Source: Hydractinia symbiolongicarpus
Lineage: Eukaryota; Cnidaria; Hydrozoa; Anthoathecata; Hydractiniidae
Length of the DNA stretch: 64,000 nt
Direction: 5' to 3'
Assembly (NCBI RefSeq): GCF_029227915.1
Contig: NC_079876.1
Location: 37,369,828 to 37,433,827 of the forward strand
Shown here piece by piece: positions 24,247 to 38,043 of this stretch. Under the pieces are notes generated by a model, which was not told the origin of the DNA, ran no database searches, and worked only from the letters and a program-made list of their open reading frames with translations. Within the stretch, counting starts at the first letter, position 1. Every line of letters starts with the position of its first letter. A program made the translations under genes and the position numbers.

Positions 24247-26110
24247 ACTAAGTTGTATGGCTTTTAACAATGAAACGATTGACTGTGGAATTTAATTGAT
24301 CTAACTTTGGACTGTGACCTGATGAATGTGATAAATGAGACAATTGGACTCCAAGAAATAACATTCTTCTTAATTTGACGTGATTGCCGGAACTCAGCGA
24401 TTACACTGGGCGCTGTGGTAGCGCTTCATTTAAGAATTTAGATAAATGAGTCATTCTTTACTGTGGGACCAATCCTAGCCCTTATCGCGCGCTGAAGAAA
24501 TAGCGACAATTTCAAATACTACATTTCACTGACTTTGTAACGGTGTCAGTCCGTTTGAGTTTCAGCGGTTGGGTCACACATTCGTACCAACATGTATTTA
24601 GCGATATTTATCTGATATTACTAAGTTGCATCACATTTAGCAGTGAAACGATTGACTTTGGGACTTAATTGAAGTAACTTTGGACTGTGACCTGATAAAT
24701 GTGATAAATGAGACAATTGGACTCCAAGAAATAACATTCTTCTTAATTTGACGTGATTGCCGGAACTCAGCGATTACACTGGGCGCTGTGGTAGCGCTTC
24801 ATTTAAGAATTTAGATAAATGAGTCATTCTTTACTGTGGTTCCAATCCTAGCACTTATCGCGCGCTGAAGAAATAGCGACAGTTTCCACAACTACATTTC
24901 ATTGACTTTCTAACAGTATCAATCCGCTGGAGTTACAACAGGAGTCACATATTCGTACCAACATGTATTTCGTGATATTTTTCCGTTACTACTAGGTTGT
25001 ATGTCTTTTAACAGTGAAATGATTGACTGTGGGACTTAATTGAACTAACTTTGGACTGTGACCTGATAAATGTGATAAATGAGACGATTGGACTCCAGGA
25101 AATAGCAATCTTCTTAATTTGAAATGATTGCCGAAATTCAGCGATTGCACTGGACGCTGTGGTAGCGCTTTAATTAAGAATTTAGATAAATAAGTCATTC
25201 TTTGCTGTGGGACCAATCTTAGCCGTTATTGCGCGCTGAAGAAATAGCGACAGTTTCAAAAACTACATTTCATTGTCTTTCTAACAGTATCAATCCGTTT
25301 GAAATACAACGCTCGAGTAACATATTCGTACCAACATGTATTTCGTGCTATTTGTCCGGTCTTACTAAGTTGTATGGCTTTTAACAGTTAAACAATTGAC
25401 TGTTGGACTTAATTGAACTGATTATGGACTGTGATCTTAAAAATGTTATAAGTGAAAAAAATTGGACTCCAAGAAATAACATTCTTCTTAATTTGAAATG
25501 ATTGCCGAAACTCAGCGATTACAGTGGGCGCTGTGGTAGCGCTTCATTTGAAAGTTTATGTAAATAAGTCATTTTTTACTGTGGGGCCAATCCTAGCCGT
25601 TATCGGGCGCTGAAGAAATAGCGACAGTTTTAAAAACTACATTTCATTGACTTTCTAACGGTATCAATCCACTTCAGTTACAACGTTTGCGTCACGTATT
25701 CGTACCAACATGTATTTAGCGATATTTTTCTCATATTACTAGGTTGCATCGCTTTTAAAAGTGAAACGATTGACTGTGGGACAAAATTGGACTGATTTTG
25801 GACTGTGATCATATAAATGTTATAAGTGAGACAAGTTGACTCCAAGAAATAACATTCTTCTTAATTTGACATGATTACCGGAACTCAGCGATTACACTGG
25901 TCGCTTTGGTATCGCTTCATTTAAAAATTTAGATAAATAAGTCATTCTTTATTGTGGGATCAATCCTATCCGTTATCGCGCGCTGAAGAAATAGCGATAG
26001 TTTCAAAAATTACATTTGATTGACTTTATAACGGTGTCAGTCCGTTTCAGTTGCAACGTTTGGGTCACATATTCGTACCAACATGTATTTAGCGATATTT
26101 CTCTCATATT
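24247..26110. repeat. Transitional stretch of five divergent monomers
   Basis: Anchors 24247, 24620, 24991, 25364 and 25738 do not fall into a repeating higher-order unit. They mix left-domain forms (GTGACCTGATAAATGTG) with middle-domain forms (GTGATCTTAAAAATG, GTGATCATATAAATG). Private changes include a 3-bp loss in ACAACAGGAGTCAC near 24936 and GCTCGAGTAAC near 25311. The stretch marks the border between the left and middle domains. Confidence 0.7.
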
Positions 26111-27600
26111 GCTAGGTTGCATCGCTTTTAACAGTGAAACGATTGACTGTGGGACAAAATTGGACTGATTTTGAACTGAGATCATATAAATGTTATAAGT
26201 GAGACAAGTTGACTCCAAGAAAAAACATTCTTCTTAATTTGACGTGATTGCCGAAACTCAGCGATTACAGTGGGCGCTGTGGTAGCGCTTCATTTAAAAG
26301 TTTATGTAAATAAGTCATTCTTTACTGTGGGGCCAATCCTAGTTGTTATCGGGCGCTGAAGAAATAGCGACAGTTTCAAAAACTACATTTCATTGACTTT
26401 CTAACGGTATCAATCCACTTCAGTTACAACGTTTGCGTCACGTATTCGTACCAACATGTATTTAGCGATATTTTTCTCATATTACTAGGTTGCATCGCTT
26501 TTAACAGTGAAACATTTGACTGTGGTACTAAATTAAACTGATTTTGGACTGTGACCTTATAAATGTTATAAGTGAGACAAGTGGACTCCAGGAAATAGCA
26601 ATCTTCTTAATTTGACATGATTGCCGAAACTCAGCGATTGCACTGGACGCTGTGGTAGCGCTTCAATTAAGAATTTAGATAAATAAGTCATTCTTTACTG
26701 TGGGACCAATCTTAGCCGTTATTGCGCGCTGAAGAAATAGCGACAGTTTCAAAAACTACATTTCATTGTCTTTCTAACAGTATCAATCCGTTTGAAATAC
26801 AACGGTTGAGTCACATATTCGTACCAACATGTATTTCGTGCTATTTGTCCGGTCTTACTAGGTTGTATGGCTTTTAACAGTTAAACAATTGACTGTTGGA
26901 CTTAATTGAACTGATTATGGACTGTGATCTTAAAAATGTTATAAGTGAGACAAGTGGAATCCAAGAAAAAGCAATCTTCTTAATTTGAAATGATTGCCGA
27001 AACTCAGCGATTGCACTGGACGCTGTGGTAGCGCTTCATTTAAGAATTAAGCTAGTCATTTTTTTACTGTGGGACCAATCCTAGCCGTTAGCGCGTGCTG
27101 AAGAAATAGCGACAGTTTCAAAAACTACATTTCATTGACTTTCTAACGGTGTCAGTCCGTTTGAGTTACAACGGTTGGGTCACATCTTCGTACCAACAAG
27201 TATTTAGCGAATTGTTTTTCTGATATTACTAGGTTGCATCGCTTTTAACAGTGAAACGATTGACTGTGGGACAAAATTGGACTGATTTTGGACTGTGATC
27301 ATATAAATGTTATAAGTGAGACAAGTTGACTCCAAGAAATAACATTCTTCTTAATTTGAAATGATTGCCGAAACTCAGCGATTGCACTGGACGCTGTGGT
27401 ACCGCTTCATTTAAAAATTTAGATAAATAAGTCATTCTTTACTGTGGGATCAATCCTATCCGTTATCGCGCGCTGAAGAAATAGCGATAGTTTCAAAAAC
27501 TACATTTGATTGAGTTTATAACGGTGTCAGTCCGTTTGAGTTGCAACGGTTGGGTCACATATTCGTACCAACATGTATTTAGCGATATTTCTCTCATATT
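26111..27600. repeat. STUV 4-mer HOR unit (1490 bp)
   Basis: The order is S (GCTAGG anchor), T (ACTAGGTTGCATCGC), U (GTGCTATTTGTCCGGTC, TTGTATGG) and V (AACAAGTATTTAGCGAATTG). S, T and U recur at +1490 (27601, 27974, 28347). V does not follow in the next unit, so the unit changes from four to three monomers. Confidence 0.85.
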
Positions 27601-28715
27601 GCTAGGTTGCATCGCTTTTGAGAGTGAAACGATTGACTGTGGGACAAAATTGGACTGATTTTGGACTAAGATCATATAAATGTTATAAGTGAGACAAGTT
27701 GACTCCAAGAAATAACATTCTTCTTAATTTGACGTGATTGCCGGAACTCAGCGATTACAGTGGGCGCTGTGGTAGCGCTTCATTTAAAAGTTTATATAAA
27801 TAAGTCATTTTTTACTGTGGGGCCAATCCTAGCCGTTATCGGGCGCTGAAGAAATAGCGACAGTTTCAAAAACTACATTTCATTGACTTTCTAACGGTAT
27901 CAATCCACTTCAGTTACAACGTTTGCGTCACGTATTCGTACCAACATGTATTTAGCGATATTTTTCTCATATTACTAGGTTGCATCGCTTTTAACAGTGA
28001 AACGATTGACTGTGGTACTAAATTGAACTGATTTTGGACTGTGACTTTATAAATGTTATAAGTGAGACAAGTGGACTCCAGGAAATAGCAATCTTCTTAA
28101 TTTGAAATGATTGCCGAAACTCAGCGATTGCACTGGACGCTGTGGTAGCGCTTCAATTAAGAATTTAGATAAATAAGTCATTCTTTACTGTGGGACCAAT
28201 TTTAGCCATTATTGCGCGCTGAAGAAATAGCGACAGTTTCAAAAACTACATTTCATTGTCTTTCTAACAGTATCAATCCGTTTGAAATACAACGGTTGAG
28301 TCACATATTCGTACCAACATGTATTTCGTGCTATTTGTCCGGTCTTACTATGTTGTATGGCTTTTAACAGTTAAACAATTGACTGTTGGACTTAATTGAA
28401 CTGATTATGGACTGTGATCTTAAAAATGTTATAAGTGAGACAAGTGGACTCCAAGAAATAGCAATCTTCTTAATTTGAAATGATTGCCGAAAATCAGCGA
28501 TTGCACTGGACGCTGTGGTAGCGCTTCATTTAAGAATTAAGCTAGTCATTTTTTTACTGTGGGACCAATCCTAGCCGTTAGCGCGTGCTGAAGAAATAGC
28601 GACAGTTTCAAAAACTACATTTCATTGACTTTCTAACGGTGTCAGTCCGTTTGAGTTGCAACGGTTGGGTCACATATTCGTACCAACATGTATTTAGCGA
28701 TATTTCTCTCATATT
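27601..28715. repeat. STU 3-mer HOR unit (1115 bp), copy 1
   Basis: Three monomers repeat at +1115 (27601 to 28716, 27974 to 29089, 28347 to 29462) with the shared private forms CTTTTGAGAGTGAAACG, GGACTAAGATC and ACTATGTTGTATGG. The U monomer is 369 bp long because its AAGCTAGTCATTTTTTT segment lacks the A-run found in other AAGCT-type monomers. Confidence 0.87.
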
Positions 28716-30205
28716 GCTAGGTTGCATCGCTTTTGAGAGTGAAACGATTGACTGTGGGACAAAATTGGACTGATTTTGGACTAAGATCATATAAATGTTA
28801 TAAGTGAGACAAGTTGACTCCAAGAAATAACATTCTTCTTAATTTGACGTGATTGCCGGAACTCAGCGATTACAGTGGGCGCTGTGGTAGCGCTTCATTT
28901 AAAAGTTTATATAAATAAGTCATTTTTTACTGTGGGGCCAATCCTAGCCGTTATCGGGCGCTGAAGAAATAGCGACAGTTTCAAAAACTACATTTCATTG
29001 ACTTTCTAACGGTATCAATCCACTTCAGTTACAACGTTTGCGTCACGTATTCGTACCAACATGTATTTAGCGATATTTTTCTCATATTACTAGGTTGCAT
29101 CGCTTTTAACAGTGAAACGATTGACTGTGGTACTAAATTGAACTGATTTTGGACTGTGACTTTATAAATGTTATAAGTGAGACAAGTGGACTCCAGGAAA
29201 TAGCAATCTTCTTAATTTGAAATGATTGCCGAAACTCAGCGATTGCACTGGACGCTGTGGTAGCGCTTCAATTAAGAATTTAGATAAATAAGTCATTCTT
29301 TACTGTGGGACCAATTTTAGCCATTATTGCGCGCTGAAGAAATAGCGACAGTTTCAAAAACTACATTTCATTGTCTTTCTAACAGTATCAATCCGTTTGA
29401 AATACAACGGTTGAGTCACATATTCGTACCAACATGTATTTCGTGCTATTTGTCCGGTCTTACTATGTTGTATGGCTTTTAACAGTTAAACAATTGACTG
29501 TTGGACTTAATTGAACTGATTATGGACTGTGATCTTAAAAATGTTATAAGTGAGACAAGTGGACTCCAAGAAATAGCAATCTTCTTAATTTGAAATGATT
29601 GCCGAAAATCAGCGATTGCACTGGACGCTGTGGTAGCGCTTCATTTAAGAATTAAGCTAGTCATTTTTTTACTGTGGGACCAATCCTAGCCGTTAGCGCG
29701 TGCTGAAGAAATAGCGACAGTTTCAAAAACTACATTTCATTGACTTTCTAACGGTGTCAGTCCGTTTGAGTTACAACGGTTGGGTCACATATTCGTACCA
29801 ACAAGTATTTAGCGAATTGTTTTTCTGATATTACTAGGTTGCATCGCTTTTAACAGTGAAACGATTGACTGTGGGACAAAATTGGACTGATTTTGGACTG
29901 TGATCATATAAATGTTATAAGTGAGACAAGTTGACTCCAAGAAATAACATTCTTCTTAATTTGAAATGATTGCCGAAAGTCAGCGATTGCACTGGACGCT
30001 GTGGTACCGCTTCATTTAAAAATTTAGATAAATAAGTCATTCTTTACTGTGGGATCAATCCTATCCGTTATCGCGCGCTGCAGAAATAGCGATAGTTTCA
30101 AAAACTACATTTGATTGACTTTATAACGGTGTCAGTCTGTTTGAGTTGCAGCGGTTGGGTCACATATTCGTACCAACATGTATTTAGCGATATTTCTCTC
30201 ATATT
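28716..30205. repeat. STUV unit (1490 bp) containing STU copy 2
   Basis: Its first 1115 bp duplicate 27601-28715, then a V monomer (anchor 29833) follows, which matches the V at 27228 (offset 2605). The first S monomer begins from a hybrid junction at 28590-28660, where a U/V-type left part (GCGCGTGCTGAAG) runs into an S-type right part (GAGTTGCAACGG). Confidence 0.83.
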
Positions 30206-32067
30206 GCTAGGTTGCATCGCTTTTAACAGTGAAACGATTGACTGTGGGACAAAATTGGACTGATTTTGGACTGAGATCATATAAATGTTATAAGTGAGAC
30301 AAGTTGACTCCAAGAAATAACATTCTTCTTAATTTGACATGATTACCGGAACTTCAGCGATTACACTGGGCGCTTTGGTATCGCTTCATTTAAAAATTTA
30401 GATAAATAAGTCATTCTTTACTGTGGGATCAATCCTATCCGTTATCGCGCGCTGAAGAAATAGCGATAGTTTCAAAAACTACATTTGATTGACTTTATAA
30501 CGGTGTCAGTCCGTTTGAGTTGCAACGGTTGGGTTACATATTCGTACCAACATGTATTTAGCGATATTTCTCTCATATTGCTAGGTTGCATCGCTTTTAA
30601 CAGTGAAACGATTGACTGTGGGACAAAATTGGACTGATTTTGGACTGAGATCATATAAATGTTATAAGTGAGTCAAGTTGACTCCAAGAAATAACATTCT
30701 TCTTAATTTGACGTGATTGCCGGAACTCAGCGATTACAGTGGGCGCTGTGGTAGCGCTTCATTTAAAAGTTTATATAAATAAGTCATTCTTTACTGTGGG
30801 GCCAATCCTAGCCGTTATCGGGCGCTGAAGAAATAGCGACAGTTTCAAAAACTACATTTCATTGACTTTCTAACGGTATCAATCCACTTCAGTTACAACG
30901 TTTGCGTCACGTATTCGTACCAACATGTATTTAGCAATATTTTTCTCATATTACTAGGTTGCATCGCTTTTAACAGTGAAACGATTGACTGTGGTACTAA
31001 ATTGAACTGATTTTGGACTGTGACCTTATAAATGTTATAAGTGAGACAAGTGGACTCCAGGAAATAGCAATCTTCTTAATTTGAAATGATTGCCGAAACT
31101 CAGCGATTGCACTGGACGCTGTGGTAGCGCTTCAATTAAGAATTTAGATAAATAAGTCATTCTTTACTGTGGGACCAATTTTAGCCGTTATTGCGCGCTG
31201 AAGAAATAGCGACAGTTTCAAAAACTACATTTCATTGTCTTTCTAACAGTATCAATCCGTTTGAAATACAACGGTTGAGTCACATATTCGTACCAACATG
31301 TATTTCGTGCTATTTGTCCGGTCTTACTAGGTTGTATGGCTTTTAACAGTTAAACAATTGACTGTTGGACTTAATTGAACTGATTATGGACTGTGATCTT
31401 AAAAATGTTATAAGTGAGACAAGTGGACTCCAAGAAATAGCAATCTTCTTAATTTGAAATGATTGCCGAAAATCAGCGATTGCACTGGACGCTGTGGTAG
31501 CGCTTTATTTAAGAATTAAGATAGTCATTTTTTTACTGTGGGACCAATCCTAGCCGTTAGCGCGTGCTGAAGAAATAGCGACAGTTTCAAAAACTACATT
31601 TCATTGACTTTATAACGGTGTCAGTCCGTTTGAGTTGCAACGGTTGTGTCACATATTCGTACCAACATGTATTTAGCGATATTTCTCTCATATTGCTAGG
31701 TTGCATCGCTTTTAACAGTGAAACGATTGACTGTGGGACAAAATTGGACTGATTTTGGACTGAGATCATATAAATGTTATAAGTGAGACAAGTTGACTCC
31801 AAGAAAAAACATTCTTCTTAATTTGACGTGATTGCCGGAACTCAGAGATTACAGTGGGCGCTGTGGTGGCGCTACATTTAAAAGTTTATGTAAATAAGTC
31901 ATTTTTTACTGTGGGGCCAATCCTAGCCGTTATCGGGCGATGAAGAAATAGCGACAGTTTCAAAAACTACATTTCATTGACTTTCTAACAGTATCAATCC
32001 GCTGGAGTTACAACGGTTGAGTCACATATTCGTACCAACATGTATTTCGTCATATTTTTCCGGTACT
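30206..32067. repeat. S duplication followed by STU and S (five monomers)
   Basis: Two S monomers stand side by side (anchors 30206 and 30580, 374 bp apart), a single-monomer tandem duplication. T and U follow at 30953 and 31326, matching 29089 and 29462 at +1864, then another S at 31695. One extra base (GGAACTTCAGCG, near 30350) makes the first S 374 bp. Confidence 0.8.
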
Positions 32068-33561
32068 ACTAGGTTGAATGTCTTTTAACAGTGAAAGGAT
32101 TGACTGTGGGACTTAATTGAACTGATTTTGGACTGTGACCTTATAAATGTTATAAGTGAGACAAGTGGACTCCAGGAAATAGCAATCTTCTTAATTTGAA
32201 ATGATTGCCGAAACTCAGCGATTGCACTGGACGCTGTGGTAGCGCTTCAATTAAGAATTTAGATAAATAAGTCATTCTTTACTGTGGGACCAATCTTAGC
32301 CGTTATTGCGCGCTGAAGAAATAGCGACAGTTTCAAAAACTACATTTCATTGACTTTCTAACGGTGTCAGTCCGTTTGAGTTACAACGGTTGGGTCACAT
32401 ATTCGTACCAACATGTATTTAGCGATATTTTTCTCATATTACTAGGTTGCATCGCTTTTAACAGTGAAACGATTGACTGTGGGACAAAATTGGACTGATT
32501 TTGGACTGTGATCATATTAATGTTATAAGTGAGACAAGTTGACTCCAAGAAATAACATTCTTCTTAATTTGACATGATTACCGGAACTCAGCGATTACAC
32601 TGGGCGCTTTGGTATCGCTTCATTTAAAAATTTAGATAAATAAGTCATTCTTTACTGTGGGACCAATCTTAGCCGTTATTGCGCGCTAAAGAAATGGCGA
32701 CAGTTTCAAAAACTACATTTCATTGTCTTTCTAACAGTATCAATCCGTTTGAAATACAACGGTTGAGTCACATTTTCGTACCAACATGTATTTCGTGCTA
32801 TTTGTCCGGTCTTACTAGGTTGTATGGCTTTTAACAGTTAAACAATTGACTGTTGGACTTAATTGAACTGATTATGGACTGAGATCATATAAATGTTATA
32901 AGTGAGACAAGTTGACTCCAAGAAATAACATTCTTTTTAATTTGACGTGATTGCCGGAACTCAGCGATTACAGTGGGCGCTGTGGTAGCGCTTCATTTAA
33001 AAGTTTATGTAAATAAGTCATTCTTTACTGTGGGGCCAATCCTAGCCGTTATCGGGCGCTGAAGAAATAGCGACAGTTTCAAAAACTACATTTCATTGAC
33101 TTTGTAACGGTGTCAGTCCGTTTGAGTTACAACGGTTGGGTCACATATTCGTACCAACAAGTATTTAGCGAATTGTTTTTCTGATATTACTAGGTTGCAT
33201 CGCTTTTAACAGTGAAACGATTGACTGTGGGACAAAATTGGACTGATTTTGGACTGTGATCATATAAATGTTATAAGTGAGACAAGTTGACTCCAAGAAA
33301 TAACATTCTTCTTAATTTGACGTGATTGCCGGAACTCAGCGATTACAGTGGGCGCTGTGGTAGCGCTTCATTTAAAAGTTTATGTAAATAAGTCATTTTT
33401 TACTGTGGGGCCAATCCTAGCCGTTATCGGGCGATGAAGAAATAGCGACAGTTTCAAAAACTACATTTCATTGACTTTCTAACGGTATCAATCCACTTTA
33501 GTTACAACGTTTGGGTCACGTATTCGTACCAACATGTATTTAGCGATATTTTTCTCATATT
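32068..33561. repeat. W-T-U-V 4-mer HOR copy 1 (1494 bp)
   Basis: It begins with a W monomer (TTTCGTCATATTTTTCCGG, TTGAATGTC), then T, U and V. All four anchors recur 2988 bp (two units) downstream at 35056, 35429, 35802 and 36177. The T monomer ends with the private GCGCGCTAAAGAAATGGCG (32684), also found at 35669 and 37164. Confidence 0.87.
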
Positions 33562-35055
33562 ACTAGGTTGCATCGCTTTTAACAGCGAAACGATTGACTG
33601 TGGGACAAAATTGGACTGATTTTGGACTGTGATCATATAAATGTTATAAGTGAGACAAGTTGACTCCAAGAAATAACATTCTTCTTAATTTGACATGATT
33701 ACCGGAACTCAGCGATTACATTGGGCGCTTTGGTATCGCTTCATTCAAAAACTTAGATAAATAAGTCATTCTTTACTGTGGGATCAATCCTATCCGTTAT
33801 CGCGCGCTGAAGAAATAGCGATAGTTTCAAAAACTACATTTGATTGACTTTATAACGGTGTCAGTCCGTTTGAGTTGCAACGGTTGGGTCACATATTCGT
33901 ACCAACATGTATTTAACGATATTTCTCTCATATTGCTAGGTTGCATCGCTTTTAACAGTGAAACGATTGACTGTGGGACAAAATTGGACTGATTTTGGAC
34001 TAAGATCATATAAATGTTATAAGTGAGACAAGTTGACTCCAAGAAATAACATTCTTCTTAATTTGACGTGATTGCCGGAACTCAGCGATTACAGTGGGCG
34101 CTGTGGTAGCGCTTCATTTAAAAGTTTATGTAAATAAGTCATTCTTTACTGTGGGGCCAATCCTAGCCGTTATCGGGCGCTGAAGAAATAACGACAGTTT
34201 CAAAAACTACATTTCATTGACTTTCTAACGGTATCAATCCAATTCAGTTACAACGTTTGCGTCACGTATTCGTACCAACATGTATTTAGCGATATTTTTC
34301 TCATATTACTAGGTTGCATCGCTTTTAACAGTGAAACGATTGACTGTGGTACTAAATTGAACTGGTTTTGGACTGTGACCTTATAAATGTTATAAGTGAG
34401 ACAAGTGGACTCCAGGAAATAGCAATCTTCTTAATTTGAAATGATGGCCGAAACTCAGCGATTGCACTGGACGCTGTGGTAGCGCTTCAATTAAGAATTT
34501 AGATAAATAAGTCATTCTTTACTGTGGGACCAATCTTAGCCGTTATTGCGCGCTGAAGAAATAGCGACAGTTTCAAAAACTACATTTCATTGACTTTCTA
34601 ACGGTGTCAGTCCGTTTGAGTTACAACGGTTGGGTCACATATTCGTACCAACAAGTATTTAGCGAATTGTTTTTCTGATATTACTAGGTTGCATCGCTTT
34701 TAACAGTGAAACGATTGACTGTGGGACAAAATTGGACTGATTTTGGACTGTGATCATATAAATGTTATAAGTGAGACAAGTTGACTCCAAGAAATAACAT
34801 TCTTCTTAATTTGACGTGATTGCCGGAACTCAGCGATTACAGTGGGCGCTGTGGTAGCGCTTCATTTAAAAGTTTATGTAAATAAGTCATTTTTTACTGT
34901 GGGGCTAATCCTAGCCGTTATCGGGCGATGAAGAAATAGCGACAGTTTCAAAAACTACATTTCATTGACTTTCTAACAGTATCAATCCGCTGGAGTTACA
35001 ACGGTTGAGTCACATATTCGTACCAACATGTATTTCGTGATATTTTTCCGGTACT
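33562..35055. repeat. Four interposed T-S-T-V monomers (1494 bp)
   Basis: These occupy the space of one HOR unit but have a different composition: T (33562), S (33935), T (34308) and V (34683). The V is in register with the other HOR copies (+1494 from 33189). The S-T pair is the same as 38790-39535 at +4855. This looks like a replacement or an older arrangement embedded in the HOR. Confidence 0.78.
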
Positions 35056-36549
35056 ACTAGGCTGAATGTCTTTTAACAGTGAAAGGATTGACTGTGGGAC
35101 TTAATTGAACTAACTTTGGACTGTGACCTGATAAATGTGATAAATGAGACAATTGGACTCCAAGAAATAACATTCTTCTTAATTTGACGTGATTGCCGGA
35201 ACTCAGCGATTACAGTGGGCGCTGTGGTAGCGCTTCATTTAAAAGTTTAGGTAAATAAGTCATTTTTTACTGTGGGGCCAATCCTAGCCGTTATCGGGCG
35301 CTGAAGAAATAGCGACAGTTTCAAAAACTACATTTCATTGACTTTCTAACGGTATCAATCCACTTCAGTTACAACGTTTGGGTCACGTATTCGTACCAAC
35401 ATGTATTTAGCGATATTTTTCTCATATTACTAGGTTGCATCGCTTTTAACAGTGAAACGATTGACTGTGGGACAAAATTGGACTGATTTTGGACTGTGAT
35501 CATATAAATGTTATAAGTGAGACAAGTTGACTCCAAGAAATAACATTCTTCTTAATTTGACATGATTACCGGAACTCAGCGATTACACTGGGCGCTTTGG
35601 TATCGCTTCATTTAAAAATTTAGATAAATAAGTCATTCTTTACTGTGGGACCAATCTTAGCCGTTATTGCGCGCTAAAGAAATGGCGACAGTTTCAAAAA
35701 CTACATTTCATTGTCTTTCTAACAGTATCAATCCGTTTGAAATACAACGGTTGAGTCACATATTCGTACCAACATGTATTTCGTGCTATTTGTCCGGTCT
35801 TACTAGGTTGTATGGCTTTTAACAGTTAAACAATTGACTGTTGGACTTAATTGAACTGATTATGGACTGAGATCATATAAATGTTATAAGTGAGACAAGT
35901 TGACTCCAAGAAATAACATTCTTCTTAATTTGACGTGATTGCCGGAACTCAGCGATTACAGTGGGCGCTGTGGTAGCGCTTCATTTAAAAGTTTATGTAA
36001 ATAAGTCATTCTTTACTGTGGGGCCAATCCTAGCCGTTATCGGGCGCTGAAGAAATAGCGACAGTTTCAAAAACTACATTTCATTGACTTTCTAACGGTG
36101 TCAGTCCGTTTGAGTTACAACGGTTGGGTCACATATTCGTACCAACAAGTATTTAGCGAATTGTTTTTCTGATATTACTAGGTTGCATCGCTTTTAACAG
36201 TGAAACGATTGACTGTGGGACAAAATTGGACTGATTTTGGACTGTGATCATATAAATGTTATAAGTGAGACAAGATGACTCCAAGAAATAACATTCTTCT
36301 TAATTTGACGTGATTGCCGGAACTCAGCGATTACAGTGGGCGCTGTGGTAGCGCTTCATTTAAAAGTTTATGTAAATAAGTCATTTTTTACTGTGGGGCT
36401 AATCCTAGCCGTTATCGGGCGATGAAGAAATAGCGAGAGTTTCAAAAACTACATTTCATTGACTTTCTAACAGTATCAATCCGCTGGAGTTACAACGGTT
36501 GAGTCACATATTCGTACCAACATGTATTTCGTGATATTTTTCCGGTACT
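35056..36549. repeat. W-T-U-V 4-mer HOR copy 2 (1494 bp)
   Basis: Anchors 35056, 35429, 35802 and 36177 are repeated by copy 3 at exactly +1494. The U monomer ends in GACTGAGATCATATAAATG, a U-to-S type switch that is shared by all full copies of this unit. Private change: GGCTGAATGTC at 35060. Confidence 0.9.
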
Positions 36550-38043
36550 ACTAGGTTGAATGTCTTTTAACAGTGAAAGGATTGACTGTGGGACTTAATT
36601 GAACTAACTTTGGACTGTGACCTGATAAATGTGATAAATGAGACAATTGGACTCCAAGAAATAACATTCTTCTTAATTTGACGTGATTGCCGGATCTCAG
36701 CGATTACAGTGGGCGCTGTGGTAGCGCTTCATTTAAAAGTTTAGGTAAATAAGTCATATTTTACTGTGGGGCCAATCCTAGCCGTTATCGGGCGCTGAAG
36801 AAATAGCGACAGTTTCAAAAACTACATTTCATTGACTTTCTAACGGTATCAATCCACTTCAGTTACAACGTTTGGGTCACGTATTCGTACCAACATGTAT
36901 TTAGCGATATTTTTCTCATATTACTAGGTTGCATCGCTTTTAACAGTGAAACGATTGACTGTGGGACAAAATTGGACTGATTTTGGACTGTGATCATATA
37001 AATGTTATAAGTGAGACAAGTTGACTCCAAGAAATAACATTCTTCTTAATTTGACATGATTACCGGAACTCAGCGATTACACTGGGCGCTTTAGTATCGC
37101 TTCATTTAAAAATTTAGATAAATAAGTCATTCTTTACTGTGGGACCAATCTTAGCCGTTATTGCGCGCTAAAGAAATGGCGACAGTTTCAAAAACTACAT
37201 TTCATTGTCTTTCTAACAGTATCAATCCGTTTGAAATACAACGGTTGAGTCACATATTCGTACCAACATGTATTTCGTGCTATTTGTCCGGTCTTACTAG
37301 GTTGTATGGCTTTTAACAGTTAAACAATTGACTGTTGGACTTAATTGAACTGATTATGGACTGAGATCATATAAATGTTATAAGTGAGACAAGTTGACTC
37401 CAAGAAATAACATTCTTCTTAATTTGACGTGATTGCCGGAACTCAGCGATTACAGTGGGTGCTGTGGTAGCGCTTCATTTAAAAGTTTATGTAAATAAGT
37501 CATTCTTTACTGTGGGGCCAATCCTAGCCGTTATCGGGCGCTGAAGAAATAGCGACAGTTTCAAAAACTACATTTCATTGACTTTCTAACGGTGTCAGTC
37601 CGTTTGAGTTACAACGGTTGGGTCACATATTCGTACCAACAAGTATTTAGCGAATTGTTTTTCTGATATTACTAGGTTGCATCGCTTTTAACAGTGAAAC
37701 GATTGACTGTGGGACAAAATTGGACTGATTTTGGACTGTGATCATATAAATGTTATAAGTGAGACAAGTTGACTCCAAGAAATAACATTCTTCTTAATTT
37801 GACGTGATTGCCGGAACTCAGCGATTACAGTGGGCGCTGTGGTAGCGCTTCATTTAAAAGTTTATGTAAATAAGTCATTTTTTACTGTGGGGCTAATCCT
37901 AGCCGTTATCGGGCGATGAAGAAATAGCGACAGTTTCAAAAACTACATTTCATTGACTTTCTAACAGTATCAATCCGCTGGAGTTACAACGGTTGAGTCA
38001 CATATTCGTACCAACATGTATTTCGTGATATTTTTCCGGTACT
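36550..38043. repeat. W-T-U-V 4-mer HOR copy 3 (1494 bp)
   Basis: It is nearly identical to copy 2 by eye, with few private substitutions such as CCGGATCTCAGCG (near 36692), GTCATATTTTAC (36752) and CTTTAGTATCGC (37089). Confidence 0.9.

Noticed and set aside
24247-26110. End of the array or junction to a different satellite family
   Set aside because: These monomers are divergent but keep all landmarks and the same period. They are a transition between variant domains, not a different repeat.
32402-32418. True CENP-B box
   Set aside because: The TTCG and A positions fit, but the required CGGG is ATGT in essentially all monomers.
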